Assembly: GCF_001984195.1 (NCBI RefSeq)
Contig: NZ_MTQN01000011.1
Coordinates: 930,001 to 994,000 of the forward strand
Source of the DNA: Kribbella sp. ALI-6-A
Lineage (GTDB): Bacteria > Actinomycetota > Actinomycetes > Propionibacteriales > Kribbellaceae
DNA: 64,000 bases
Reading direction: 5' to 3'
Position 1 is the first letter of the stretch; each line of letters starts with the position of its first letter. Of this stretch, positions 7,683 through 16,139 are shown one piece after another. The notes beneath the pieces are model-generated. The model was given only the letters and a program-made list of their open reading frames with translations. It did not search any database and was not told where the DNA came from. Position numbers and translations under genes: made by a program.

Positions 7683-8447
7683 TCAGGGCTTGAAGCCCCC
7701 GTTGCTGTAGAGCAGCTGGCCGTTCATCCAGCCGCCCTGCTCCGAGCAGAGGAAGCTGATCAGGTTCGCGGTGTCGCGTGGAGTGCCGAGGCGGCCCAGA
7801 GCGGTCGCCTCGATCCCCCACCGCTTGATCTGCGGCGACATCCAGCCGGTGTCGACGGGCCCCGGGTTGACCACGTTCGCGGTCAGGCCGAGATGCTTCA
7901 ACTCCTCCGCGGCGGCCAGCGTGATCCGGTCGAGCGCACCCTTGCTCGCGCCGTACGGCAGGTTGTGCGTCGTGTGGTCGCTGGTCAGCGCGACGATCCG
8001 CCCGGTGCCGAACGGCGCGTCGTACTGCTCGGCGTACGCCTTGATCAGCAGCCAGACCGCCCGCGCGTTGACGGCGAAGTGCCGGTCGAAGCTCTCGACC
8101 GTCGTGTCGAGGATGCTGCTGTCGACGCTCTCGCAGTGCGCCATCACCAGCGCCCGCACCGGCCCCAGGCCTTCGCGCACCTGTGTGATCAGCGCGGCCG
8201 GCGCCTCGACGTCCTGCAGATCGGCTTCGACCGCGAGCACTCGGGCGCCGTGTGCTTCCAGTACGCCGGTGAGCTCGGCCCGGGCCTCGGCGTCGGGGCC
8301 CCACGGCATGCGTTCGTCGTACCCGGTGAGGTAGCTGAAGGCAACGTCCCACCCGGACGCGGCGAGGCCTTCCGCGATGCCCGCGCCGATCCCGATCCGG
8401 CGTCCGACTCCGGTGACCAGTGCGACCGGCCGCTTCGTCTCGCTCAT
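7683..8447 (-). CDS. SDR family oxidoreductase
   Basis: This 254 aa protein is a classical short-chain dehydrogenase/reductase. The Rossmann glycine motif is TGVGRRIGIG near residue 15. The NARAV segment, the active-site Ser in ALTSDH and the YGASK catalytic Tyr/Lys pair follow in order. The C-terminus keeps NVVNPGPVDTGWM and the final GQLLYSNGGF. It resembles FabG-like 3-oxoacyl reductases, but the substrate is unknown. The Gly motif is slightly unusual, with RR where many have xGIG. The gene is convergent with the crotonase gene and its stop is immediately adjacent. Confidence 0.92.
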   Translation of the reverse strand: MSETKRPVALVTGVGRRIGIGAGIAEGLAASGWDVAFSYLTGYDERMPWGPDAEARAELTGVLEAHGARVLAVEADLQDVEAPAALITQVREGLGPVRALVMAHCESVDSSILDTTVESFDRHFAVNARAVWLLIKAYAEQYDAPFGTGRIVALTSDHTTHNLPYGASKGALDRITLAAAEELKHLGLTANVVNPGPVDTGWMSPQIKRWGIEATALGRLGTPRDTANLISFLCSEQGGWMNGQLLYSNGGFKP

Positions 8448-8487
8448 GGCTTCATCCTGCCGTCGAGCTCGGTGCGGCGGCCACTCG

Positions 8488-9198
8488 TTATTCGGTCAGT
8501 TCGATCAACAGGGGAAGGTGGTCCGAGCCCTTCGCGAGATCCTCGCGGGTGACGCCGTCGACGGTCCCGAGCGGGATCACGCGGCCGGTCAGCTCGGGCG
8601 ACAGGTGCGCGCCGTCGATGCGGCGTTCGGGATTGTCGGAGTGGAACGTCGGGCCCGCGTCGGCGCCGAGGTCGGTGAGGCCTTCGTCGGCCAGCCGCTT
8701 CCACACCGGGCCGTCGGGTTCCTCGTTGAGGTCACCCACGAGCAAGAACGGGACGCCGAACGACCTGCAGCCCTTCAGCACCTGCTCCAGCTCGTGCTGC
8801 CGGCCGCGGATGTGCAGACCGAGGTGGCAGACGGCGAGGGCAAGGTCGGTCGAGCCCAGGGTGACGCGACCGCCGATGGCGCCGCCGGGGAGCTGGGTCG
8901 CGATCAGCCGGAACCGCCGCCGGACGAACGGGCGCCAGACTCGCCAGTGCGAGGGGTCGACCACTTGGGTGCTGCCGGCAACCAAGATCGCGTTGCGCGC
9001 GGCACCGGCGACGTACGTCATGCCGAACGTCGCCGCCATCGCCCGGCGCTTGCGCCGCGTCCCCCACCAGGTCGGCGCTTCCTGGATCAGCGCGACGTCC
9101 GGCGCGCAGGCCCGGACGACGCGCGCCAAGGCCTCGCGGTCGTCACCCCACCGGTGCACGTTGTACGACAGCACCCGCAGCGACGGGCCCTGGCTCAT
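8488..9198 (-). CDS. Endonuclease/exonuclease/phosphatase family protein
   Basis: The product (236 aa) has the EEP fold motifs: LRVLSYNVHRW with the metal-site Asn, ALIQEAP with the catalytic Glu, LVGDLNEEPDGPVW, and a C-terminal GSDHLPLLIEL with the Asp-His pair. These enzymes use Mg2+ to hydrolyse phosphodiesters or phosphomonoesters in nucleic acids, lipids or small molecules, and the substrate cannot be told from sequence. No signal peptide is evident, so it is probably cytosolic. The ATG overlaps the stop of the upstream ROK kinase as ATGA, so it is translationally coupled to sugar kinase expression. Confidence 0.88.
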   Translation of the reverse strand: MSQGPSLRVLSYNVHRWGDDREALARVVRACAPDVALIQEAPTWWGTRRKRRAMAATFGMTYVAGAARNAILVAGSTQVVDPSHWRVWRPFVRRRFRLIATQLPGGAIGGRVTLGSTDLALAVCHLGLHIRGRQHELEQVLKGCRSFGVPFLLVGDLNEEPDGPVWKRLADEGLTDLGADAGPTFHSDNPERRIDGAHLSPELTGRVIPLGTVDGVTREDLAKGSDHLPLLIELTE

Positions 9199-10361
9199 GC
9201 CTCCGGGTCGCCCTGCAGCTCGGCGGTCTTGTTCAGCTGGAGCTGACCGGGCTGCAATTCCGGATCGACAGCGGCGCGCATCCCGGTCCTACGGCTCGCG
9301 GACTTGCGGGCGGCGCGATCCAAGCGGGTCGAGCGTCCGCCGCGAGCCGCCGCCGTCTTCGCGGTCACCGCGGTCGTCTTCACCCGGACCCGGCGCAACC
9401 AGGTCGCCTCCTCGCGCGCGAGGTCCGCCGCACCGACCATGCCGGCCTCCGGTCCCAGTACGGCGCGCACGATCCGCGCCTCCGGCCGGAATCCCCGCCC
9501 GGTCAGCGTGCGCTTGAACGCCTCCCGCGCCGGCGCCAGCAGCAGCTCGCCCGCGTCCGACACCCCGCCGCCGATCACGAACGTCCCCGGGTCGAGCGCG
9601 GCCGCCAGGTTGGCCAGGCCGATGCCCAGCCAGCGGCCGACGTCCTCGAGCAGCTCGACCGCCACCGGGTCGCCGTCCTTGGCCAGCTCGGTCACCATCG
9701 GCCCGTTGATCTTGCGCGGATCACCCGCGGCGGCGCGCAGCAAGTTGTGCGCGACGGGCGATCCGGACAGCGCGAGCTCCCGAGCCTCGCGGGTCAGCGC
9801 GTTGCCCGACGCGTACTGCTCCCAGCAGCCGCGGTTGCCGCACTCGCACCGGTGACCGCCCGGCACCACCTGCATGTGGCCGAACTCGCCGGCGATCCCG
9901 AACTTCCCGCGCTGCAGAGCGCCGTCGTTCAGGATCGCGCCGCCGATGCCGGTCCCGAGCGTCACGCAGACCAGGTGGCTCTCGCCCTGTCCGCCACCGA
10001 AGCGCCACTCCGACCAGGCCGCGGCGTTCGCGTCGTTCTCGACCACCACCGGCAGACCGAGCCGGCGTTCGACCGCGTCCCGCAGCGGCTCGTGCCGCCA
10101 GGCCAGGTGCGGGGCGAACAGCACCGACGAGCGCGTCCCGTCGACGAACCCGGCCGCGCCGATGCCGACCGCGATCACGTCGTGCCGCGACTCCAGGTCC
10201 CGGACGATGTCCGCGATCGCGTCCTCGGTCTCGCGCGGGTCCTTGGTCGGGGTGTCCCGGCGCAGCCGGTCCAGGATGTTGCCCTCGGGGTCGACCACCC
10301 CGGCGGCCACCTTGGTGCCGCCGATGTCGATCCCGATCGTCAGCGCCTGTGTCAGAGCCAT
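9195..10361 (-). CDS. ROK family sugar kinase (glucokinase-like), copy 2
   Basis: The product (388 aa from the ATG at 10361) is a ROK-family kinase. It has the ATP phosphate-binding motif IGIDIGGTKVAAGVV, NDANAAAW with the catalytic Asp, and GTGIGGAI. The zinc-binding CECGNRGCWEQYASG signature follows. It most likely phosphorylates glucose at C6. A GGAGG site precedes the ATG, which rejects a 54-base longer reading. The C-terminus carries a 60-residue basic tail (from about residue 325) absent from the neighbouring paralogue. It is adjacent to a second ROK gene and overlaps the EEP gene by 4 bases. Confidence 0.92.
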   Translation of the reverse strand: MALTQALTIGIDIGGTKVAAGVVDPEGNILDRLRRDTPTKDPRETEDAIADIVRDLESRHDVIAVGIGAAGFVDGTRSSVLFAPHLAWRHEPLRDAVERRLGLPVVVENDANAAAWSEWRFGGGQGESHLVCVTLGTGIGGAILNDGALQRGKFGIAGEFGHMQVVPGGHRCECGNRGCWEQYASGNALTREARELALSGSPVAHNLLRAAAGDPRKINGPMVTELAKDGDPVAVELLEDVGRWLGIGLANLAAALDPGTFVIGGGVSDAGELLLAPAREAFKRTLTGRGFRPEARIVRAVLGPEAGMVGAADLAREEATWLRRVRVKTTAVTAKTAAARGGRSTRLDRAARKSASRRTGMRAAVDPELQPGQLQLNKTAELQGDPEA

Positions 10362-10494
10362 CGCACGACCCTCCTCGCCGTACCCCCAGCAGCCTCCTGG
10401 ACCACTCCCAGCCAATCACGCCGGACCAACAACCGCCTCCCGCGCAGCACGGCGGGTCGCGAGGCGGCGCCGCGCGTGGCAGCCACCCGCAGGT

Positions 10495-11538
10495 TCACTG
10501 CGGCTGCTCCGCGGCGGCGCCCGGTGCGTCCGAGGGCGCCGTCACCTCGGGCGCCTGGGCAGCCTGCGGCGCCGCCTTCTCCTGCGCAGGCGCTGGGCGA
10601 CGGGCCAGGTCGGCCGCACCGATGATGCCCGCGTCGTTGCCCAGCTCGGCCAGGCCGAAAGTCGGGTGCGGCCGGTTCGCGCGCGCCGGCAGGTTCTTCT
10701 CGAACGCGACCTTCGCCGAGTTCAGCAGCAGCTCCTTGGCCGCGCTCACCCCGCCGCCGATCACGATCGTGCTCGGGTCGAACAGGGTCGCGAAGCTCGC
10801 CAGTCCCTCCCCCAGCCACCGGCCGAGGTCGTCCAGCAGCTCGACCGCGCATGGGTCGCCCGCGGCCGCCGCCATCGTGATCATCGGGCCGGTCAGCTCG
10901 GCGGGATCGGTGATCCCGCAGACGCTCAGCATCTGCGCCGCCGCCAGCGAGCCGGACTCGGCCTGCGCGCGCCCCTCCCGAACCAGCGCCCGGCCGGACG
11001 CGTACTGCTCGAGGCAACCACGCGCGCCACAACCACACCGATGCCCACCCGGTACGACGCGCATATGGCCGAGCTCGGCCGCCACGCCGTGCGCGCCGCG
11101 CAGCAGCTCGCCGTCGATCACCACGCCGCCGCCGATGCCGGTGCCGACGGTCACGCAGATCATGTGCTCGACGTCCTTGGCGGCGCCGAACGCGAACTCG
11201 CCCCAGGCGGCCGCGTTGGCGTCGTTCTCCACCACGACCGGGACCTGCAGTACGTCGGCGACCCGGCGGCCGAGCGGCTCGTCGCGCCAGGCCAGGTTGG
11301 GCGCGAACAGCACGGTCGAACGGTCCGACGAGACGAAGCCGGCGGCACCGATGCCGACCGCCTCCACGTCGTGGTCCGCGATCAGTTCCGCGGCCGCGTC
11401 GCAGATCGCCCGGGCGGTCTCGTCGACCGAGTTCGCCGGGGTATCGCGGTGCGCGCGGGCGCCGATCGTGCCGTCGGTGCCGACGACGCCGGCCGCGATC
11501 TTCGTACCGCCGACGTCGATGCCGATGGTCAGTCCCAT
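10495..11538 (-). CDS. ROK family glucokinase, copy 1
   Basis: This 347 aa ROK kinase shows LTIGIDVGGTKIAAGVV at the N-terminus, VENDANAAAWGE with the catalytic Asp, TVGTGIGGGV and the zinc motif HRCGCGARGCLEQYASG. The ROK glucokinase of Streptomyces (GlkA), which also acts in carbon catabolite control, belongs to the same family and sits in a comparable neighbourhood. I infer glucose 6-phosphorylation and possibly a regulatory role. A Pro/Ala-rich tail of about 30 residues ends the protein. The start overlaps the preceding small gene by 10 bases, linking it to the ArsA operon. The paralogue lies 133 bases downstream. Confidence 0.93.
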   Translation of the reverse strand: MGLTIGIDVGGTKIAAGVVGTDGTIGARAHRDTPANSVDETARAICDAAAELIADHDVEAVGIGAAGFVSSDRSTVLFAPNLAWRDEPLGRRVADVLQVPVVVENDANAAAWGEFAFGAAKDVEHMICVTVGTGIGGGVVIDGELLRGAHGVAAELGHMRVVPGGHRCGCGARGCLEQYASGRALVREGRAQAESGSLAAAQMLSVCGITDPAELTGPMITMAAAAGDPCAVELLDDLGRWLGEGLASFATLFDPSTIVIGGGVSAAKELLLNSAKVAFEKNLPARANRPHPTFGLAELGNDAGIIGAADLARRPAPAQEKAAPQAAQAPEVTAPSDAPGAAAEQPQ

Positions 11539-11993
11539 GGTTCGGGGTCCTCACTCACGTCGATCCGGTCCACCCGGGACCGAGCTGGGCGTTGTCTGTC
11601 CTGCTCCCCGGCGGCCCGCGACTCTGCGTCCACCTTCGCCTGCCGCGCCGCCTCCGCCGCAGCTTCCACCAGTCCGCGCACCGCTCCCAGCACACCTGCG
11701 GCCGCCGACGAGAGCTGCTCGACGGTCTCCGGGCTGGTGGTCCGCACGCGGTTGATCACCTGACACAAGGGACACCATTGACACTCGGGCCCGTGGCCGA
11801 TCCCGTGCGGCGGGTGGTCTTCGGGGCCGGCGCTTTCTGGACCGGCCTCAGCCTCCGCGGCCTCCCCGGCCGCATCCCCGCCGGCCCCGGCCCCAGCAGC
11901 AGCACCAAAATCCGCCGCCCCCGCCGCCCGCAGTACGGCGAACAGCTTCGCGGCCTCCTCGGCCACCGTGCCGACCGGCTCCTTCGCCGTCAT
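11529..11993 (-). CDS. Conserved small actinobacterial protein with CxxC motif (DUF5304-like)
   Basis: The 154 aa product is Ala/Glu-rich with one clearly conserved core, GPECQWCPLCQVINRVR, around residues 68-84. Its two-cysteine pairs could bind metal. A helical segment follows (SPETVEQLSSAAAGVLGAVRGLVEAAAEAARQ). Similar proteins lie between an ArsA-like ATPase and a ROK glucokinase in other actinomycetes. I assign DUF5304 tentatively from context. Function is unknown. It overlaps both neighbours (4 and 10 bases), so the three genes are translated as a coupled set. Confidence 0.6.
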   Translation of the reverse strand: MTAKEPVGTVAEEAAKLFAVLRAAGAADFGAAAGAGAGGDAAGEAAEAEAGPESAGPEDHPPHGIGHGPECQWCPLCQVINRVRTTSPETVEQLSSAAAGVLGAVRGLVEAAAEAARQAKVDAESRAAGEQDRQRPARSRVDRIDVSEDPEPWD

Positions 11994-13264
11994 CGAGTCG
12001 CCTCCGGGATCGCCGTCTCGTCGAACTCCATCTGCTCCCGGAACTCACCGAGCTCCGGCCCACCGACCGGCGTCCGCGGCAACGGATCCCGCGGCGCGAA
12101 CCGCACCTGCAGCTTCCCGTCGTCCAACCGGGCCCCGGCGACAACACCGCGCGCCAACGCGGCCGGCAACGGAATCACCCGCCGGTAGGACCCGACCGTG
12201 ACGATCAGCTCGTCCCCGTGCCGCGCGAGCTCCAGATCGGCAGCCGATGCCAGCGGCAACGGCAGCGTCAGGATGTACGTCCGCCCATCGGTGTCGATGT
12301 GCCGATCCACCAGCAGCGACGTCTCGTCCGAAGCCCGCGCGAACGGGTCGTCCCCGCCGTACATCTCCACAGCAAACGCCGCCAGTTCCTCGACCCCGAC
12401 CGGCTCACAGGCCCGGTACGGCGACTCCCAGATCGGCAGCGGGCTGAACGAGTCGGCCACGTCCTCGAGGATTCCCCGCTGCGCCGCGACCCACTGCCGC
12501 CGCCAGTTGTCGGCGCCGGCCGCCGGGAACACCCGGTTCGCCACGATGCCGTCCACGCGGTACCCGTACAGCGACAGCGTCGTCATCGACCGCCGCGCCT
12601 CCGCCACCACCACGGCCTCGGGCGTCAGCACCAACCGCACCGAGGCATCGGGCCCGGCCAGCAACGCCCGGATGTCGGTCAGATCCCGCTGCAACCGCCG
12701 CAGCGCGTCGAAAACATTGTCGTCCGGCATCGGCAAGCCCGACGCCTTGCCGAGCAACGGCCGGAACGACCGCAGCACCTTGCGCTCGGCGTTGATGATC
12801 CGGTCCATGTACCAGCTCAGCGCCTCGGGCAGCGCGAGCAGCCGCAGCGTCTCCGCCGTCGGCGCGCAGTCGACCACCACCACGTCCCACCGCCCGGACC
12901 GGACGTGGTCGCGCACCTCGAGCAGCGCGAGCACCTCCTCGGCCCCCGGCAGCACCGTCAGCTCCTCGGCCTCCATCGGGTCGACCCCGACGACGTGCAG
13001 CACTGACCGCAGGTAGGCCTGGATGTCTCCCCACGAGCGCTCGAACCGCCGCTGCGCGTCGATCTGCTGCACGAACAGCAGGTCGTCGATCTCGGTCGGC
13101 TCACCGCCGACCTCGCAGTCGAACGCGTCCGACAGCGAGTGCGCGGCGTCGGTGGACAGCACCAGCGTGCGCAGGCCGCGCAGCGCGGCCAGCGTGGCGG
13201 TGCCGGCCGCGGACGTGGTCTTGCCCACGCCACCTTTTCCTGTGTACAGCAGAACGCGCGTCAC
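11990..13264 (-). CDS. ArsA/GET3 family ATPase
   Basis: The product (424 aa) begins with the deviant Walker A motif GKGGVGKTT (residues 9-17), followed by the switch region STDAAHSLSDAFD. It is a single-domain ArsA/Get3-like P-loop ATPase with an alpha-crystallin-like C-terminal domain (from about residue 330), as in the mycobacterial pair Rv3679/Rv3680 and Rv2184c. No arsenical-binding cysteine cluster or ArsB gene is present, so arsenite export is unlikely. A role in client-protein handling or in cell-envelope metabolism is inferred. It sits upstream of the small CxxC protein with an ATGA overlap and downstream of the SRPBCC gene. Confidence 0.88.
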   Translation of the reverse strand: MTRVLLYTGKGGVGKTTSAAGTATLAALRGLRTLVLSTDAAHSLSDAFDCEVGGEPTEIDDLLFVQQIDAQRRFERSWGDIQAYLRSVLHVVGVDPMEAEELTVLPGAEEVLALLEVRDHVRSGRWDVVVVDCAPTAETLRLLALPEALSWYMDRIINAERKVLRSFRPLLGKASGLPMPDDNVFDALRRLQRDLTDIRALLAGPDASVRLVLTPEAVVVAEARRSMTTLSLYGYRVDGIVANRVFPAAGADNWRRQWVAAQRGILEDVADSFSPLPIWESPYRACEPVGVEELAAFAVEMYGGDDPFARASDETSLLVDRHIDTDGRTYILTLPLPLASAADLELARHGDELIVTVGSYRRVIPLPAALARGVVAGARLDDGKLQVRFAPRDPLPRTPVGGPELGEFREQMEFDETAIPEATR

Positions 13265-13268
13265 GGAA

Positions 13269-14183
13269 TCAGGACTCGACGCGCTTCTTCAGCCCCTTGA
13301 GGGCCGTGTCGATGATGACCTTCTCCGCCTTGCGCTTGAGCATCCCGATCATCGGGATCGCCACGTCGACGGCCAGCCGGTAGGTCACCTCGGTGCCCTC
13401 GGCCCCGAGGTCGCGCAGCACGTACGCGCCGTCCATGCCCTTGACCATCTTGGCCTGCACCAGCGACCAGGTCACCTCGTTGCGGGACCAGACGTAGTCC
13501 AGCGTGTACTCGTCGGAGATCGCCCCGGCGTCCACCTTGAACCGGACCTGTTTGGGCCGGCCCGCCTCGTCGGTCGACAGCACCTCGGTCTCCCGCATCG
13601 AGTCCGCCCATTCCGGGTACGCCTCGAAGTCCGCGATCACCGCCATGATCGCTTTCGGGGTCGCGTTCACGACGATGGTCGAGGTGGTCTGCTCTGCCAT
13701 CGATTCACCTCTTCGCTGCCGGGACGGTGGCCGGTCCGCGTGCCTGGTCGGCGGCGCGGCCGGGTGCGGGGCGCCGGTGCCCCTCCCGGAGACTATCGCG
13801 GGTTCCCAGCCGGACCTGCGCTCGCCCGCGGCGCGGCCCGTCTCGACTTCGTCCTTGAACCGCCAGATCCGCTCCCGGTACCGCGCGACGTACGACTCCT
13901 GCAACCGCCGCAACCCCCGTACGCCGGTACGCCGTACCGGGTCGACGCGCAGGTACCAGTGCACGACGACCCCGTCGCGCACCTGCTCCAGCCACCATTC
14001 CGCCGTACCGACCGCGGCGCCGGTGACGGCCCAGCGAACTCCCTCGAGCCCGCGGCGCTCCGACGGCGTCAGCTCCAGCTCCGGCCACCACTCACGCCAG
14101 AGGGTGTCCGAGCCGAGCCGCTCCGCGACGTAGGCTGGATCCGCGACGATGAGGTCGTCGCAGCTGATGTCTAGCGAAGGCAT
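13269..14183 (-). CDS. Tandem SRPBCC (START-like) domain protein
   Basis: A single open frame of 304 codons encodes two domains that are separate genes in many actinomycetes. The first (about 1-130, PSLDISCDDLIVADPAYVAERLG) is a polyketide-cyclase-like SRPBCC protein. A disordered Arg/Pro-rich linker follows. The second (about 162-304, TTSTIVVNATPKAIMAVIADFEAYPEWADSM) is a typical lipid-binding SRPBCC domain. An internal ATG at 13700 with an AGAGG ribosome binding site could start the second domain alone. The chosen start follows TAAGGT and seven bases, a leaderless pattern. Homologues sit beside ArsA-like ATPase and fadD15 in mycobacteria, suggesting a lipid role. Confidence 0.75.
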   Translation of the reverse strand: MPSLDISCDDLIVADPAYVAERLGSDTLWREWWPELELTPSERRGLEGVRWAVTGAAVGTAEWWLEQVRDGVVVHWYLRVDPVRRTGVRGLRRLQESYVARYRERIWRFKDEVETGRAAGERRSGWEPAIVSGRGTGAPHPAAPPTRHADRPPSRQRRGESMAEQTTSTIVVNATPKAIMAVIADFEAYPEWADSMRETEVLSTDEAGRPKQVRFKVDAGAISDEYTLDYVWSRNEVTWSLVQAKMVKGMDGAYVLRDLGAEGTEVTYRLAVDVAIPMIGMLKRKAEKVIIDTALKGLKKRVES

Positions 14184-14190
14184 GCGCCTG

Positions 14191-14196
14191 ACCTTA
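14191..14196 (-). promoter_or_regulatory. Predicted -10 element of a leaderless promoter for the SRPBCC-ArsA-ROK operon
   Basis: TAAGGT on the minus strand lies seven bases before the ATG at 14183, with no ribosome binding site between. This supports that start over a GTG at 14210. Confidence 0.45.
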
Positions 14197-14280
14197 GTTC
14201 CCTGGGTCACACTGACCTGCTACTTGGGTAAGTGACTGTAACGTGCGCCGGAGCCGACCATCCTGACTGAGGAGACGCGG

Positions 14281-16071
14281 ATGCGTGAGTACACCGTTCC
14301 TGCTGTGATCGACCCTCCGACCACGGGTGGACTGGCCGATCCGGTGTGGGCGAACGCATCGTCGCACCCCGACACCGCCGTGTTCAGCCGCCGGGTCGAG
14401 GGCGGCTGGCTGGACATCACCGCGGCGCAATTCGCCGACCAGGTCGCCGGGGTCGCCAAGGGCCTGATCGCGGCGGGCGTCGAGCACGGTGACCGGGTCG
14501 CCCTGCTGAGCGCCACCCGGTACGAGTGGACGTTGATCGACTACGCGATCTGGACCATCGGCGCGGTCACCGTGCCGATCTACGAGACCTCGTCGGCGTC
14601 GCAGATCGAGTGGATCCTGACCGACTCCGACGCGGTCGCCGCGATCGTCGAGAACGCCGCGCACGGAGCCGTCGTCGAGTCCGCCCGCGGCGACGCCCCG
14701 GCCCTGCGGGAGACCTGGCAGATCGAGGCCGGCGCCGTCGACGAACTGACCGTGCTCGGCCAGCAGATCAGCGACGCCGAGCTCGACAAGCGCCGTACGG
14801 CGGTGACGCCGGGCGACCTGGCCACGCTGATCTACACCTCCGGTACGACCGGCCGGCCGAAGGGCTGCAAGATCAGCCACGCCAGCTTCATGGACGAACT
14901 CGGTACGGCGACCAAGGTGCTGCCGAGCCTGTTCCGGCTGGACGGCGCGTCGACGCTGCTGTTCCTGCCGCTGGCGCACGTGTTCGCCCGGATCATCCAG
15001 GTCGGCTGCGTGATGATGCGGGTCAAGGTCGGCCACACCGCCGACGTGAAGAACCTGGTCAACGACCTCGGCGAGTTCAAGCCGACGTTCATCCTGAGCG
15101 TGCCGCGGGTGTTCGAGAAGGTGTTCAACACCGCGAGCCAGACCGCGCACGCGGCCGGCAAGGGCAAGATCTTCGACGCCGCCGCGCAGACCGCGATCGA
15201 CTACTCGCAGGCGATGGACAAGGGCCGGCCGGGCCTGGGGCTGAAGGCCAAGCACGCGCTGTTCGACAAGCTGGTCTACACGAAGCTGCGCAACGTGCTC
15301 GGCGGGCAGGTCGACTACGCCGTCTCCGGCGGCGCGCCGCTCGGCGACCGGCTCGGCCACTTCTTCCGCGGCATCGGCGTACCGGTGCTGGAGGGCTACG
15401 GCCTGACCGAGACCACCGCCGCGGTCGCGGTCAACCTGCCCGACGACATCCGCATCGGCACGGTCGGCCGCCCGCTGCCCGGCGTCACCGTCGGCGTCGC
15501 GGACGACGGCGAGCTGTGCTTCAAGGGTGGCCAGGTGATGCTCGGCTACTGGAAGAACGACGAGGCCACCGCCGCCGCGATCGACGAGGACGGCTGGTTC
15601 CACACCGGTGACCTCGGCGAGTTCGACGCCGACGGCTTCATCCGGATCACCGGCCGCAAGAAGGAGATCCTGGTCACCGCCGGCGGCAAGAACGTCGCCC
15701 CCGCGGTCCTGGAGGACCGGATCCGCCTGCACCCACTGGTCAGCCAGTGCATGGTCGTCGGCGACGGCAAGCCGTACATCGCCGCGCTGATCACCATCGA
15801 CCCCGAAACCATCGGGAACTGGGCCGACAAGCACGGCAAACCTCGCGACGTCGAGACACTGTGCACCGACAAGGACCTGATCGCGGAGATCCAGACCGCC
15901 GTCGACGAGGCCAACACCGCGGTGTCCAAAGCCGAGGGCATCAAGAAGTTCACCATCCTGCCCACCGACTGGACCCAGGAGAACGGCGAGCTTTCTCTGA
16001 AGCTGTCGTTGCGCCGGCACGTGGTGATGGAAAAGCACGAGGCGGACGTGGAAGCGTTGTACGCGCAGTAG
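14281..16071 (+). CDS. Long-chain fatty acid-CoA ligase (FadD15-like)
   Basis: The 596 aa product is an adenylate-forming acyl-CoA synthetase. The P-loop-like motif YTSGTTGRPKG is at 185-195, and the A5 motif EGYGLTETTA and A7 motif GWFHTGDLGEFD follow. The A8 hinge (TGRKKEILVTAGGKNV) precedes the small C-terminal domain. It activates fatty acids to acyl-AMP and then acyl-CoA for lipid synthesis or beta-oxidation. A GAGGAG ribosome binding site precedes the ATG. Position next to the SRPBCC and ArsA genes matches M. tuberculosis fadD15. Chain-length specificity is not readable. The gene is divergent from the SRPBCC operon, sharing a 97-base promoter region. Confidence 0.93.
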   Translation: MREYTVPAVIDPPTTGGLADPVWANASSHPDTAVFSRRVEGGWLDITAAQFADQVAGVAKGLIAAGVEHGDRVALLSATRYEWTLIDYAIWTIGAVTVPIYETSSASQIEWILTDSDAVAAIVENAAHGAVVESARGDAPALRETWQIEAGAVDELTVLGQQISDAELDKRRTAVTPGDLATLIYTSGTTGRPKGCKISHASFMDELGTATKVLPSLFRLDGASTLLFLPLAHVFARIIQVGCVMMRVKVGHTADVKNLVNDLGEFKPTFILSVPRVFEKVFNTASQTAHAAGKGKIFDAAAQTAIDYSQAMDKGRPGLGLKAKHALFDKLVYTKLRNVLGGQVDYAVSGGAPLGDRLGHFFRGIGVPVLEGYGLTETTAAVAVNLPDDIRIGTVGRPLPGVTVGVADDGELCFKGGQVMLGYWKNDEATAAAIDEDGWFHTGDLGEFDADGFIRITGRKKEILVTAGGKNVAPAVLEDRIRLHPLVSQCMVVGDGKPYIAALITIDPETIGNWADKHGKPRDVETLCTDKDLIAEIQTAVDEANTAVSKAEGIKKFTILPTDWTQENGELSLKLSLRRHVVMEKHEADVEALYAQ

Positions 16072-16081
16072 AACTCAGTTG

Positions 16082-16109
16082 GGTTGGCCGGGGCTTTCCG
16101 CGGCCAACC
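16082..16109. terminator. Possible bidirectional terminator between fadD and the cysteine hydrolase gene
   Basis: GGTTGGCC (16082-16089) and GGCCAACC (16102-16109) form a perfect 8-base stem with a 12-base loop, between two convergent genes. No long T-run follows, as is common in high-GC actinobacteria. Confidence 0.5.
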
Positions 16110-16139
16110 TGTCAGCCACTCCCGGGCAACCCCGCTTCC

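Noticed and set aside
14194..16038. A 614-codon frame opposite fadD, and a similar 458-codon frame opposite aroG (166-1542)
   Set aside because: Both lie fully antisense to well-identified enzymes and have low-complexity His/Arg/Asp-rich translations.
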